The position numbers were made by a program, and so were the translations under genes. This document shows positions 1 through 6,529 of a DNA stretch of 25,315 nucleotides, piece by piece. Every line of letters begins with the position of its first letter. The first letter of the stretch is position 1. The notes under the pieces were generated by a model. The model was not told the origin of the DNA and searched no databases. It was given only the letters and a program-made list of their open reading frames with translations. Source of the stretch: an uncultured Caldilineales bacterium (GTDB lineage Bacteria; Chloroflexota; Anaerolineae; JAAEKA01); the NCBI GenBank assembly GCA_937907455.1, contig CALESQ010000035.1:1-25315 (forward strand), in the 5' to 3' direction.

Positions 1-300
1 CAAGGTCTCCCGCTGTGGCCGGTCTCCTGACCGTGCCACACCGATTCGATTCGCTCAGACCCGGCTCGGTCTGGAGATTGGGAACCATCCCGCAGGGGCC
101 GGCCGGAGCGACCCGGCTCGGTCTGGAGATTGGGAACCATCCCGCAGGGGCCGGCCGGAGCAAGGTCTCCCGCTGTGGCCGGTCTCCTGACCGTGCCACA
201 CCGATTCGATTCGCTGGGACCCGGCTCGGTCTGGAGACCGGCCGGAGCGACCCGACTCGGTCTGGAGATTGGGAACCATCCCTCAGGGGCCGGCCGGAGC
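1..300. repeat. Nested direct-repeat block (55-bp and 51-bp units)
   Basis: Two repeat units are interleaved. Unit A (55 bp, begins CAAGGTCTCCCGC) is at 1-55 and, identical, at 161-215, giving a higher-order period of 160 bp. Unit B (51-52 bp, begins ACCCGGCTCGGTCTGG and ends GGCCGGCCGGAGC) is at 59-110, 111-161, 219-249 (about 20 bp deleted from the middle) and 250-300 (two substitutions). Units touch or nearly touch with no unique spacers, so this is not a CRISPR. Several frames stay open through the block, as expected for GC-rich repeats, and no frame has a credible ribosome-binding site or known domain. From 301 to 367 I see nothing. The block may continue left of the window. Confidence 0.9.
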
Positions 301-367
301 AATTTTCAAGCCAGGCATACCGGCTGCCCGGTAGAACGACCTCCCCGCTTCGTCAACTGGTAACAGA

Positions 368-904
368 TCAGGGCGACGCGGCCCCATAAGATTGCGTTGT
401 CAAGGTTACATGGCGGAAATCGCAGCGAGAAAAAGTGAGCAGATACAGGGTATCGTATTCATTGCTGTCAATGGTGATGGCCGGCCCTCCCAGCGCAGTG
501 ATGATCTGCGGCAGCGTGTTGCTATGGCCCACGATCAGCACCTTCTGACCAGCCCGGTTCAGGCGGATAGTGTTGACCAGCCCGGCTACATCTGACGCGT
601 TAACTACCACAGGCGTTAAACCCAGCCGCCGGGCCAGCGGTGCGGCGGTCTGCTGGGTGCGGGCTGCCTCGCTGGTGTAAATAGCGCGGATGCCGGCATC
701 TTCCAGCAGGAAGGCGAGTTCCTGAGCGCGCGTAAGGCCAACCGCGCTGAGTGCATCACTTTGTCCCTGGCGGTCGGCATGGCGCACCAGCAGCACTTGA
801 GTTGGCTGACAGAAATACCAATAAGGCAGGATGGCCGCCATCATGGTGCTAACCACCATAGCCAGATATCCCGCCAGTCGGCTACGTGCCAGTTGATGGT
901 TCAT
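368..904 (-). CDS. Membrane-anchored histidine phosphatase family protein
   Basis: Predicted 178-residue protein of the histidine phosphatase (phosphoglycerate mutase-like) superfamily, which removes phosphate through a phospho-histidine intermediate. The catalytic motif LVRHADR places the nucleophile at His42. Arg82 lies in YTSEAARTQQTA and the second catalytic histidine, His127, in IVGHSNTL. Residues 10-31 form one hydrophobic segment, so the catalytic domain is probably held on the outer face of the membrane. It is shorter than cofactor-dependent mutases and nearer SixA-like or small extracytoplasmic members; the substrate cannot be told. I chose the ATG at 904 rather than the longer frame to 988 because the extension overlaps the upstream gene and adds unconserved residues before the membrane segment. 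No good ribosome-binding site is visible. It starts 16 nt after the VOC gene stop and is probably co-transcribed with it. Confidence 0.85.
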   Translation of the reverse strand: MNHQLARSRLAGYLAMVVSTMMAAILPYWYFCQPTQVLLVRHADRQGQSDALSAVGLTRAQELAFLLEDAGIRAIYTSEAARTQQTAAPLARRLGLTPVVVNASDVAGLVNTIRLNRAGQKVLIVGHSNTLPQIITALGGPAITIDSNEYDTLYLLTFSRCDFRHVTLTTQSYGAASP

Positions 905-920
905 GTAATATAGTTTGCGT

Positions 921-1439
921 TCAAGGCGCTGCTGTGCGCAGCAGTTGAGCCAGGTCGAGCCGCTGCGTAAACATCGCCAGGCTGCCATCAGCCGTGCGCG
1001 GCCATTCAGCTTGCGGGCGGTCCCAGTAAAGTTCCACGCCGTTGCCGTCGGGATCGCTCAGGTACAAAGCCTCGCTGACGCCGTGATCGCTGGCACCTTG
1101 CAAAGGTACACGAGCGGCGATCAAGCGGCGCAGAGCATCAGCCAGAGCGGCGCGGGTGGGGTACAAAATCGCCAGGTGATACAGTCCGGTGGAACCAGCG
1201 GGCGGTGGCGAGCCGCCTGCGCTCTCCCAGGTGTTCAGACCAATGTGATGATGATAGCCGCCTGCAGAGACAAAAGCTGCCTGCGAGCCATAGCGCTGTA
1301 CCAGTTCAAAGCCCAGCACGCCACAATAGAAATCGAGCGCGCGTTGCAGGTCAGCCACTTTGAGATGGACATGACCGATACGCGTTGCCGGATCAATGGA
1401 ACCAAAAGCAGTGGGGGTGAAGGAAGAATGGGTTGTCAT
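921..1439 (-). CDS. VOC family (glyoxalase/extradiol dioxygenase fold) protein, CatE-like
   Basis: Predicted 172-residue vicinal-oxygen-chelate protein. Two βαβββ modules are visible: residues 20-70 (GHVHLKVADLQRALDFYCG, then GYHHHIGLNTW) and 84-142 (GLYHLAIL, then SDPDGNGVELYWDRP). Candidate metal ligands are His25 (or His23), His88 and Glu136, in the usual places for a metal-dependent VOC enzyme. The sequence resembles the N-terminal half of Bacillus CatE/YfiE-type catechol-2,3-dioxygenase-like proteins (GLYHFAIL, SEALYLSDPDGNG), but it is half the length, so dioxygenase activity is not assured; glyoxalase or thiol-transferase roles are possible. It is the first gene of a two-gene minus-strand unit. 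The promoter lies about 20 nt upstream, leaving a very short leader. Confidence 0.88.
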   Translation of the reverse strand: MTTHSSFTPTAFGSIDPATRIGHVHLKVADLQRALDFYCGVLGFELVQRYGSQAAFVSAGGYHHHIGLNTWESAGGSPPPAGSTGLYHLAILYPTRAALADALRRLIAARVPLQGASDHGVSEALYLSDPDGNGVELYWDRPQAEWPRTADGSLAMFTQRLDLAQLLRTAAP

Positions 1440-1456
1440 CTTTACCTGCGAACCTC

Positions 1457-1485
1457 AGTATAAAACTGCCCTTTCCTTTCGTCAA
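1457..1485 (-). promoter_or_regulatory. σ70-type promoter for the VOC/histidine phosphatase unit
   Basis: On the minus strand, TTGACG (1485-1480) and TATACT (1462-1457) are separated by exactly 17 bp. Transcription should begin near 1450, about 10 nt before the VOC start codon, giving a near-leaderless message. The match to the σ70 consensus is close; activity is inferred. Confidence 0.7.
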
Positions 1486-1524
1486 GCAAACTCTCGCTGA
1501 GTGCGGAGTGTCACCGCTGGGTGC

Positions 1525-1540
1525 GTTTAGCGTGCTAAAC
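1525..1540. promoter_or_regulatory. Perfect palindrome, candidate operator
   Basis: GTTTAGC-GT-GCTAAAC is a 16-bp inverted repeat with 7-bp arms. It lies 40 bp upstream of the -35 box of the VOC/phosphatase promoter. Its size and symmetry suit a dimeric helix-turn-helix regulator of the LacI/GntR kind. No regulator gene is adjacent, so the binder is unknown. A second, weaker inverted repeat (CTCTCA at 1575-1580 with TGAGAG at 1590-1595) lies between this site and the end of the small membrane protein gene and could be a poor terminator for it; there is no T run. Confidence 0.4.
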
Positions 1541-1600
1541 TTGACGCAACCCCTTTGTTTACGGTGTACTCAATCTCTCACGGTTGACATGAGAGGGACT

Positions 1601-1918
1601 TCAGCAGTTGAATGCCACCAAAATCCCAAAGGCGAATACAAAATAGCTCACCAGCAACGCAAGGCTATAGATCAGCACCGTTGCCAACTGACCGCCTCGA
1701 CTGAGGGAGTGCCTGCGCACCAGTAACCCTACACCCACCGCGCTGGCAAGAAACAGCAGCGCGGTCAATGCCCAAATCACACCGGCGGTTTTGCTGTAAT
1801 CCGAGCAGCTATCTGGCGACAGCACCAGCATCACCGCGAAAATTACGACCACAGCCGCGACCATCGTCGCCACATAGAGGCCGGTCACTGTCAGGATACT
1901 TTTCACATGGCTGTTCAT
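1601..1918 (-). CDS. Small three-helix membrane protein, unknown function
   Basis: A 105-residue protein I do not recognise. It has three predicted membrane segments: about residues 7-33 (VTGLYVATMVAAVVVIFAVM), 46-66 (GVIWALTALLFLASAVGVGL) and 79-102 (TVLIYSLALLVSYFVFAFG), with a short loop holding a Cys (PDSCSDYSK) and a basic loop RRHSLSR. The chain ends in a lone Cys. The start is well supported: AAGGAG at 1933-1928 lies 9 nt before the ATG at 1918 (a TTG codon directly upstream is the alternative). It stands alone on the minus strand, with 130 bp separating it from tex. No function is claimed. Confidence 0.7.
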   Translation of the reverse strand: MNSHVKSILTVTGLYVATMVAAVVVIFAVMLVLSPDSCSDYSKTAGVIWALTALLFLASAVGVGLLVRRHSLSRGGQLATVLIYSLALLVSYFVFAFGILVAFNC

Positions 1919-2051
1919 CAACCGCTGCTCCTTGATAAAATTTCAAGTAATCGCACTTTCCAACAATCTGTTGCCTGGGTAGAAGTCAGACAAAGCGACG
2001 TGGAGGCTGTTTTTAAAATGTCAATATAACGACGAAAGTCGAAATCGCATT

Positions 2052-4232
2052 TTAAGACCTCATGCTCAATCCAACCCGGCCACGCTCGCGATCAATCTTG
2101 ATCACGCGCACCTGTACCACATCGCCCACGCGCACTACCTCCAGCGGATTGCGCACGTACTTGTCGGCCATCTGGCTGACGTGTACCAGACCGTCCTGCT
2201 TCACGCCAATGTCCACGAACGCGCCAAAATCCACCACGTTGCGCACGGTGCCGGTGAGGGTCATACCTTCCTGCAAATCCTCCAGCTTGAGCACATCGCG
2301 GCGCAAGGCAGGCGCGGGCAAGTCTTCGCGCGGGTCACGGCCTGGCCGCAGCAGCGCCTCGAAGATGTCGGTCAGGGTCGGCTCGCCCACCTCCAGCAGA
2401 GCGGCCAGCTCAGCCAAATTCTGCTGGGCACGAAACTGGCGCAGCCGCGGGGCAAGATCGTTCATGCGCAGATTAAGCCCGGCCAGCTCCAGCAGGTTCT
2501 TCACCACGCCGTAGCGTTCGGGATGCACGGTGGTGCGATCCAGCGGGTTCTTGCTTTCCGGCACGCGCAGGAAACCAGCGGCCTGCTGATAAGCCTTCGG
2601 CCCCAGTCCCTTGACCTTGAGCAGCTCGCTGCGCGCCTCGAAGGAGCCGTTGGCCTCGCGCTGCGCCACAATGGCCTGTGCCAGCTTCGGACCGATGCCC
2701 GCCACGTATTGCAACAAGGCAGGCGAGGCTGTGTTCACATCTACCCCAACGGCGTTGACGGCATCTTCAACCACAGCATCAAGCTGCCCGGCCAGCTTTT
2801 TCTGATCCACATCGTGCTGATACAGTCCCACGCCGATGCTTTTGGCGTCAATCTTCACCAGCTCGGCCAGCGGATCCTGCAAGCGACGGGCGATGCTCAC
2901 CGCCCCGCGCACCGACACGTCAAGATCGGGGAACTCGCGACGCGCCTCGTCGGATGCCGAATAAACGCTGGCGCCAGCCTCGCTCACCATCACGTAGGCC
3001 AGCTCGTTTGTAGCCTTGTTTCTGATAGCACTTGCCTGCTGGTTTATCTCGCCTACCACCTCAGCGGCCAGTTGCTCGGTCTCGCGGCTGGCCGTGCCAT
3101 TGCCGATGGCGATCACCTCCACGCCGAAGCGCTGCACTGCGGCCTGCAAGGCCTGTAGGCTACGCTGCCATTCGCGCTGCGGCTCGTGCGGATAGATGGT
3201 GAAGCTGGCCAAATATTTGCCCGTGCCATCCACCACCGCGGCCTTGCAGCCGGTACGGAAACCCGGGTCCAGCCCTAGCACCACCTTGCCGCGCACCGGC
3301 TGTTGCAACAGCAAGGCACGCAGATTGGCCGAAAACACATGAATGGCGTGGTCGTCGGAGCCTTCGGTGAGATCGCCGCGCAGCTCGCGCTCGATGGCCG
3401 GGGCCACCAGCCGCGCGTAGCTGTCCTCAACCGCCAGGCGAACTTGCTCAGTCAGCGGTGAGCGGCCCGGAGGCAGCACCCGCCGCTCGATCTCGCCGAG
3501 GATCAAATCTTCCGGCGCGTCCAATGTGGCGCGCAACACGCCTTCCTTTTCCCCGCGATTGATGGCAAGCAGTTGATGCGGTGGCACAGCCGAAAGCGGG
3601 ACCTTGTAATCATGATAGATCTGATACTTGCCGCTGGGATCAGCATCCTTCTTGGCCAACTTAACGCGCAGCAGGCCCTCCTCGCGGGTGGCACGGCGCG
3701 TTAGCTCGCGTACGATAGAATCGTCGCTAACCTGCTCGGCGATAATGTCGCGCGCACCAGCCAGCGCCTCTTCCATAGCTGGTACGTCGGCATTGAGAAA
3801 GCGCGCAGTCAGTTGTTCCAGCGACTCGCTGCTTTTTCCTGCCAACAACAGATCAGCCAGCGGTGCCAGCCCGCGCTCGCGCGCAATCATGGCGCGCGTG
3901 CGCCGTTTAGGGCGGTAGGGCAGATAAAGGTCCTCCACCTGTTGCAGCGTGGCGGCTGCGCTGATCTGGTTACGCAGCGCGTCGGTCAGCTTACCCTGCT
4001 CCTCAATGGAGGTCAGTACGGTCTGCTTGCGCTCCTCCAGCGTGCGCAGGTAGGCCAGCCGAGCCTCAACCGCGCGTAATTGCACTTCATCCAGACCGCC
4101 GGTAGCTTCCTTGCGGTAACGAGCGATAAAAGGAATAGTGTTGCCCGCGTCAAGCAGCTCCACCGCACCGGCCACTTGGTCAGGTCGCAGCGTCAGCTCA
4201 CGGGCAATAGCGAGAATCAGGGATTGGGTCAT
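2052..4232 (-). CDS. tex: Tex family RNA-binding transcription accessory protein
   Basis: Predicted 726-residue cytoplasmic Tex (YhgF/Spt6-like) protein, a nucleic-acid-binding factor linked to transcription and RNA metabolism. In order: N-terminal helical Tex domain (residues 1-300, with GNTIPFIARYRKEATGGLDE near the start); YqgF/RNase H-like domain (about 315-445, VLGLDPGFRTGCKAAVVDG); helix-hairpin-helix region (about 490-560, VNTASPALLQYVAGIGPKLA and LLKVKGLGPKAYQQAAGFLR); and a C-terminal S1 RNA-binding domain (about 650-722, NVVDFGAFVDIGVKQDGLVH). The protein stops directly after S1, without the basic tail many Tex proteins carry. The ATG at 4232 begins the conserved family N terminus and has GAAAGG 7 nt upstream; an open extension to 4313 is not conserved. 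Just downstream, a CGAC-GAAA-GTCG hairpin (2030-2041) is too weak to call a terminator. Confidence 0.97.
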   Translation of the reverse strand: MTQSLILAIARELTLRPDQVAGAVELLDAGNTIPFIARYRKEATGGLDEVQLRAVEARLAYLRTLEERKQTVLTSIEEQGKLTDALRNQISAAATLQQVEDLYLPYRPKRRTRAMIARERGLAPLADLLLAGKSSESLEQLTARFLNADVPAMEEALAGARDIIAEQVSDDSIVRELTRRATREEGLLRVKLAKKDADPSGKYQIYHDYKVPLSAVPPHQLLAINRGEKEGVLRATLDAPEDLILGEIERRVLPPGRSPLTEQVRLAVEDSYARLVAPAIERELRGDLTEGSDDHAIHVFSANLRALLLQQPVRGKVVLGLDPGFRTGCKAAVVDGTGKYLASFTIYPHEPQREWQRSLQALQAAVQRFGVEVIAIGNGTASRETEQLAAEVVGEINQQASAIRNKATNELAYVMVSEAGASVYSASDEARREFPDLDVSVRGAVSIARRLQDPLAELVKIDAKSIGVGLYQHDVDQKKLAGQLDAVVEDAVNAVGVDVNTASPALLQYVAGIGPKLAQAIVAQREANGSFEARSELLKVKGLGPKAYQQAAGFLRVPESKNPLDRTTVHPERYGVVKNLLELAGLNLRMNDLAPRLRQFRAQQNLAELAALLEVGEPTLTDIFEALLRPGRDPREDLPAPALRRDVLKLEDLQEGMTLTGTVRNVVDFGAFVDIGVKQDGLVHVSQMADKYVRNPLEVVRVGDVVQVRVIKIDRERGRVGLSMRS

Positions 4233-4324
4233 GAAAATGCCTTTCTGGCCGCGTATTGTAGTCGGGAGCAGGAGAATCGGTAAATTGAGCAAGATGGGTA
4301 TGGAGATAGACAAAGCGCACCGAA

Positions 4325-4343
4325 GGCGGGTAGATCGGTTACT
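4325..4343 (+). repeat. Dispersed repeat, copy 1
   Basis: GGCGGGTAGATCGGTTACT recurs on the opposite strand at 9806-9824 with one difference (ATC versus ATT). In both copies it is followed, on its own strand, by a CTGTTTACTG-like or CTGGTTACTG-like tract, so the homologous segment is probably 40 bp or more. Both copies are intergenic. Confidence 0.65.
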
Positions 4344-4429
4344 CGCTACTGTTTACTGCTTACTCGTTCTCCATTCCCAATTCCCATTCCCAATTCCCGT
4401 TCCCCCTCCCCGTCCGCCGCGCGAATCAC

Positions 4430-4458
4430 TTGACAGACCCGCCCGCCAATGCTAGACT
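4430..4458 (+). promoter_or_regulatory. σ70 promoter for the dNTPase gene
   Basis: A consensus TTGACA (4430-4435), a 17-bp spacer and TAGACT (4453-4458) preceded by TGC make an extended -10 promoter. Transcription should start near 4465, giving a leader of about 168 nt that includes the GTGAGCG/CGCTCAC hairpin and the heptamer array. Confidence 0.75.
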
Positions 4459-4531
4459 TGCCAGCAATAATGTGAGCGTTCAACTCACCGAGCTTCGCTC
4501 ACCCGCTTTGTTTACAACATAGCTACTGCTC

Positions 4532-4576
4532 ACTCTTTACTCTTTACTCCTTACTCTTTACTCTTTACTCTTTACT
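4532..4576. repeat. TTTACTC heptamer microsatellite
   Basis: About six tandem heptamers of TTTACTC (one unit changed to CTTACTC) are followed to about 4610 by degenerate TTACTGGTTACTGG and TACTCACTGCTCAC sequence. The array sits in the predicted 5' leader of the dNTPase gene, ending about 56 bp before its start codon. Copy number in such arrays can change by slippage. Confidence 0.85.
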
Positions 4577-4632
4577 GGTTACTGGATACTGGTTACTACT
4601 CACTGCTCACCCTCCACCGACCGGAGCACGCC

Positions 4633-5811
4633 ATGATCTTCTCACGCGCCGAACTCGAAGCACGCGAACACACCACGCTGGCCCCCTATGGCATGAAAAG
4701 CGGCGATAGCCGCGGCCGCGTCTATGCCGATGAGGAGCATCCCTACCGCACAGCCTATCAGAAGGACCGTGATCGCGTAGTTCATACCACCAGCTTTCGC
4801 AGGCTGGAATACAAAACCCAGGTTTTCGTCTACCACGAAGGCGACCACTACCGCAACCGCCTCACCCACTCCATCGAGGTGGCACAGATCGGGCGTACCA
4901 TGGCGCGTGCCCTCGGCGCCAACGAAGACCTGACCGAAGCCATCTGCCTGGCCCATGATCTGGGACATCCCCCCTTCGGTCACACCGGCGAACATGTGCT
5001 GAACGAATTGATGGCTGACTACGGCGGCTTTGATCACCAACGCCAAACCATGCGCCTGGTGGAGCGGCTGGAAGCACGCTTCCCCGGCTTCCCCGGCCTA
5101 AATCTCACCTACGAAGTGCGTGAGGGGCTGGTGAAACATGACACCGACTACGACGTCACCGACGCCACTGGCTATGAACCAGATAAGGCCGGTACGCTGG
5201 AGGCGCAACTCGCCAGCCTGGCCGATGAAATCGCCTACAATGCGTCTGATCTGGAAGATGGCTTGCGCAGCGGTGTACTGACGCCGGAGGAGGTAGCCCG
5301 GCTCACCCTGTGGCAAATGATGCGTGAGGCCATCGCCCAAAGTCCAGAGCATCCCACGCTCACCACCGTCCCGCTGGACAGCCTGCTGCGTACACGTGTG
5401 GTACGCAAGTTAATCGCCGCCGAAGTCACCGACGCCATCAGCACCACATCGCTGCGTCTGGACGAATACGACGCCCAATCAGTAGCCGCGGTGCGCAAGC
5501 TGGGGCAAAACGTAGCCGGCTTCTCACCCGAAATGCTGGGCTATAACCGTCAGCTCAAAGCCTTTTTGTTGCAAAATTTCTACCATCACTGGCGCGTCAA
5601 CCGCATGGCCGGCAAGGCACGGCGCATTCTCACCGACCTGTTCATGTTGTACCAGGGAGACCCGAAGCAGCTCCCCCCCACCGTGCAAACCGCTATCAAG
5701 CAGGCGACAGACAGCCGTGAGCGTGCCATTTGCGACTATATCGCAGGCATGACCGACCGCTTCGCCATTCAGGAGCATCAGAAGCTGTTCGATCCTGAGA
5801 CGCGCGTCTAA
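4633..5811 (+). CDS. dgt: dNTP triphosphohydrolase (dGTPase family, HD domain)
   Basis: Predicted 392-residue cytoplasmic HD-domain enzyme that splits dNTPs into deoxynucleoside and triphosphate, controlling nucleotide pools. The opening RDRVVHTTSFRRLEYKTQVF is typical of the family. The HD metal ligands are His79 (RLTHSIEV), His108-Asp109 (LAHDLGHPPFGHTGE) and Asp198 (LADEIAYNASDLEDG). The length suits the shorter dGTPase-like proteins (deoxyguanosinetriphosphate triphosphohydrolase-like protein) rather than the 505-residue E. coli Dgt, so substrate preference is uncertain. The ATG has GGAG 6-7 nt upstream. Its TAA at 5809-5811 overlaps the TAG of the convergent thioredoxin gene. ThyX, at the other end of the window, also acts on deoxynucleotides but is not linked to it. 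Confidence 0.95.
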   Translation: MIFSRAELEAREHTTLAPYGMKSGDSRGRVYADEEHPYRTAYQKDRDRVVHTTSFRRLEYKTQVFVYHEGDHYRNRLTHSIEVAQIGRTMARALGANEDLTEAICLAHDLGHPPFGHTGEHVLNELMADYGGFDHQRQTMRLVERLEARFPGFPGLNLTYEVREGLVKHDTDYDVTDATGYEPDKAGTLEAQLASLADEIAYNASDLEDGLRSGVLTPEEVARLTLWQMMREAIAQSPEHPTLTTVPLDSLLRTRVVRKLIAAEVTDAISTTSLRLDEYDAQSVAAVRKLGQNVAGFSPEMLGYNRQLKAFLLQNFYHHWRVNRMAGKARRILTDLFMLYQGDPKQLPPTVQTAIKQATDSRERAICDYIAGMTDRFAIQEHQKLFDPETRV

Positions 5812-6335
5812 CGGCCCAACACAGCCGCAGCCTGCTGCATTTCCTCCAGAGTCAGGGCACGACGCACACGACTGCGAATGATCCCCTCGGCATCTACAAA
5901 AAAGGTTGTTGGCAAGTATGTTACGTCAAGTTGCTTTGCCAACTCGCCTTTCTCGTCAAGCCACAACGGCAGGTTAAAACCACGCTGGGCCGCATAGGCC
6001 GCCACCTGCGCGGGGGTTTCTTGCAGGTTCACAGCAAGCACCAGCACACCGGTTGCATCTTCCTGCCGATAAAGTGTCTCCAGATCGGGCATTTCCTCGT
6101 CACAGGGCGGGCACCATGTTGCCCAAAAGTTGAGCAGCAGCGGGCGGCCGCGCAGAGTCGCCGTGTCTACCGCCGCGCCGGTGGCATCGCGCAACGTCAA
6201 TGCAGGCAGAGGCTGACGCATCCGCTCACCCGGCAAACGTGGGGCACGCGCCAGCCACACGAAACCAACAACACCTGCCAACAGCAGGCTTGCTCCAATC
6301 AACAGATTAAGAAGACGTTTGCCTGAAACAGACAT
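5808..6335 (-). CDS. TlpA/ResA-like membrane-anchored thioredoxin-fold protein
   Basis: Predicted 175-residue thiol-disulfide oxidoreductase. Residues 8-29 form a signal anchor (LLNLLIGASLLLAGVVGFVW), placing the thioredoxin fold outside the membrane. The active site WATWCPPC gives Cys75 and Cys78, and the cis-proline loop is YLPTTFFVDAEG. The WCPPC sequence and the PLPALTLRDATGAAV lead-in are typical of TlpA/ResA/DsbE reductases and AhpC-TSA/Redoxin-like lipid-anchored proteins used in cytochrome c maturation or extracytoplasmic disulfide reduction. No cytochrome biogenesis gene is nearby, so the partner is unknown. I chose the ATG at 6335 (GAGGTG 4 nt upstream), since an in-frame extension to 6431 precedes the signal anchor and looks non-coding. 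The stop overlaps that of the dNTPase gene by 2 nt, tail to tail. Confidence 0.93.
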   Translation of the reverse strand: MSVSGKRLLNLLIGASLLLAGVVGFVWLARAPRLPGERMRQPLPALTLRDATGAAVDTATLRGRPLLLNFWATWCPPCDEEMPDLETLYRQEDATGVLVLAVNLQETPAQVAAYAAQRGFNLPLWLDEKGELAKQLDVTYLPTTFFVDAEGIIRSRVRRALTLEEMQQAAAVLGR

Positions 6336-6454
6336 TCTGCACCTCAGGGGTTTCGCGGCTACCGGGCTATAGGGCGTTCGACAATCAATCAAACAGCCGC
6401 TATAAGCAGAATCGTCACGACCTGCTTCCAACCCTGCCGGGGTCTATAGAAAAA

Positions 6455-6483
6455 TTGCGGGCCTCTTTCTTGTATGCTAGAAT
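6455..6483 (+). promoter_or_regulatory. σ70 promoter for the S41 protease/smpB group
   Basis: TTGCGG (6455-6460), a 17-bp spacer and TAGAAT (6478-6483) preceded by TGC form an extended -10 promoter. The expected start near 6490 leaves 40-60 nt before the first S41 gene, depending on the start codon used. Confidence 0.7.
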
Positions 6484-6529
6484 ATTGGTTCTGTCAATTT
6501 CACGACACCTTTTTTAAATTTAAGTTGCT

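Larger units (their letters stand above)
4233..4632. other. 400-bp tex/dNTPase intergenic region with simple-sequence repeats
   Basis: This non-coding spacer separates the divergent tex and dNTPase genes. It holds a copy of a dispersed repeat (GGCGGGTAGATCGGTTACT, 4325-4343), a run of ATTCCCA/ATTCCC units (4373-4404), the dNTPase promoter (4430-4458), an inverted repeat GTGAGCG (4472-4478) / CGCTCAC (4496-4502), and a TTTACTC heptamer array (4532-4576) decaying into TACTGGTTACTGGATACTGG up to about 4610. The repeats lie in the expected 5' leader of the dNTPase message. No open frame here looks like a gene. Confidence 0.85.

Noticed and set aside
1..300. CRISPR array
   Set aside because: Units are contiguous with no unique spacers and vary by internal deletion; no cas genes.
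15..389. Open frames through the left repeat block (for example 124 codons on the plus strand)
   Set aside because: Several frames are open at once because the repeats are GC-rich and lack stops; no ribosome-binding site or domain, and the peptide simply mirrors the repeats.
1541..1570. Plus-strand promoter-like TTGACG near 1541
   Set aside because: No acceptable -10 at 16-18 bp and no plus-strand gene downstream.
2030..2041. CGAC-GAAA-GTCG hairpin as a tex terminator
   Set aside because: Only four base pairs and no proper T tract on the minus strand.
2181..3158. 325-codon open frame antisense to tex
   Set aside because: Tex is unambiguous on the minus strand; the antisense product has a His/Gln-rich composition typical of a shadow frame.
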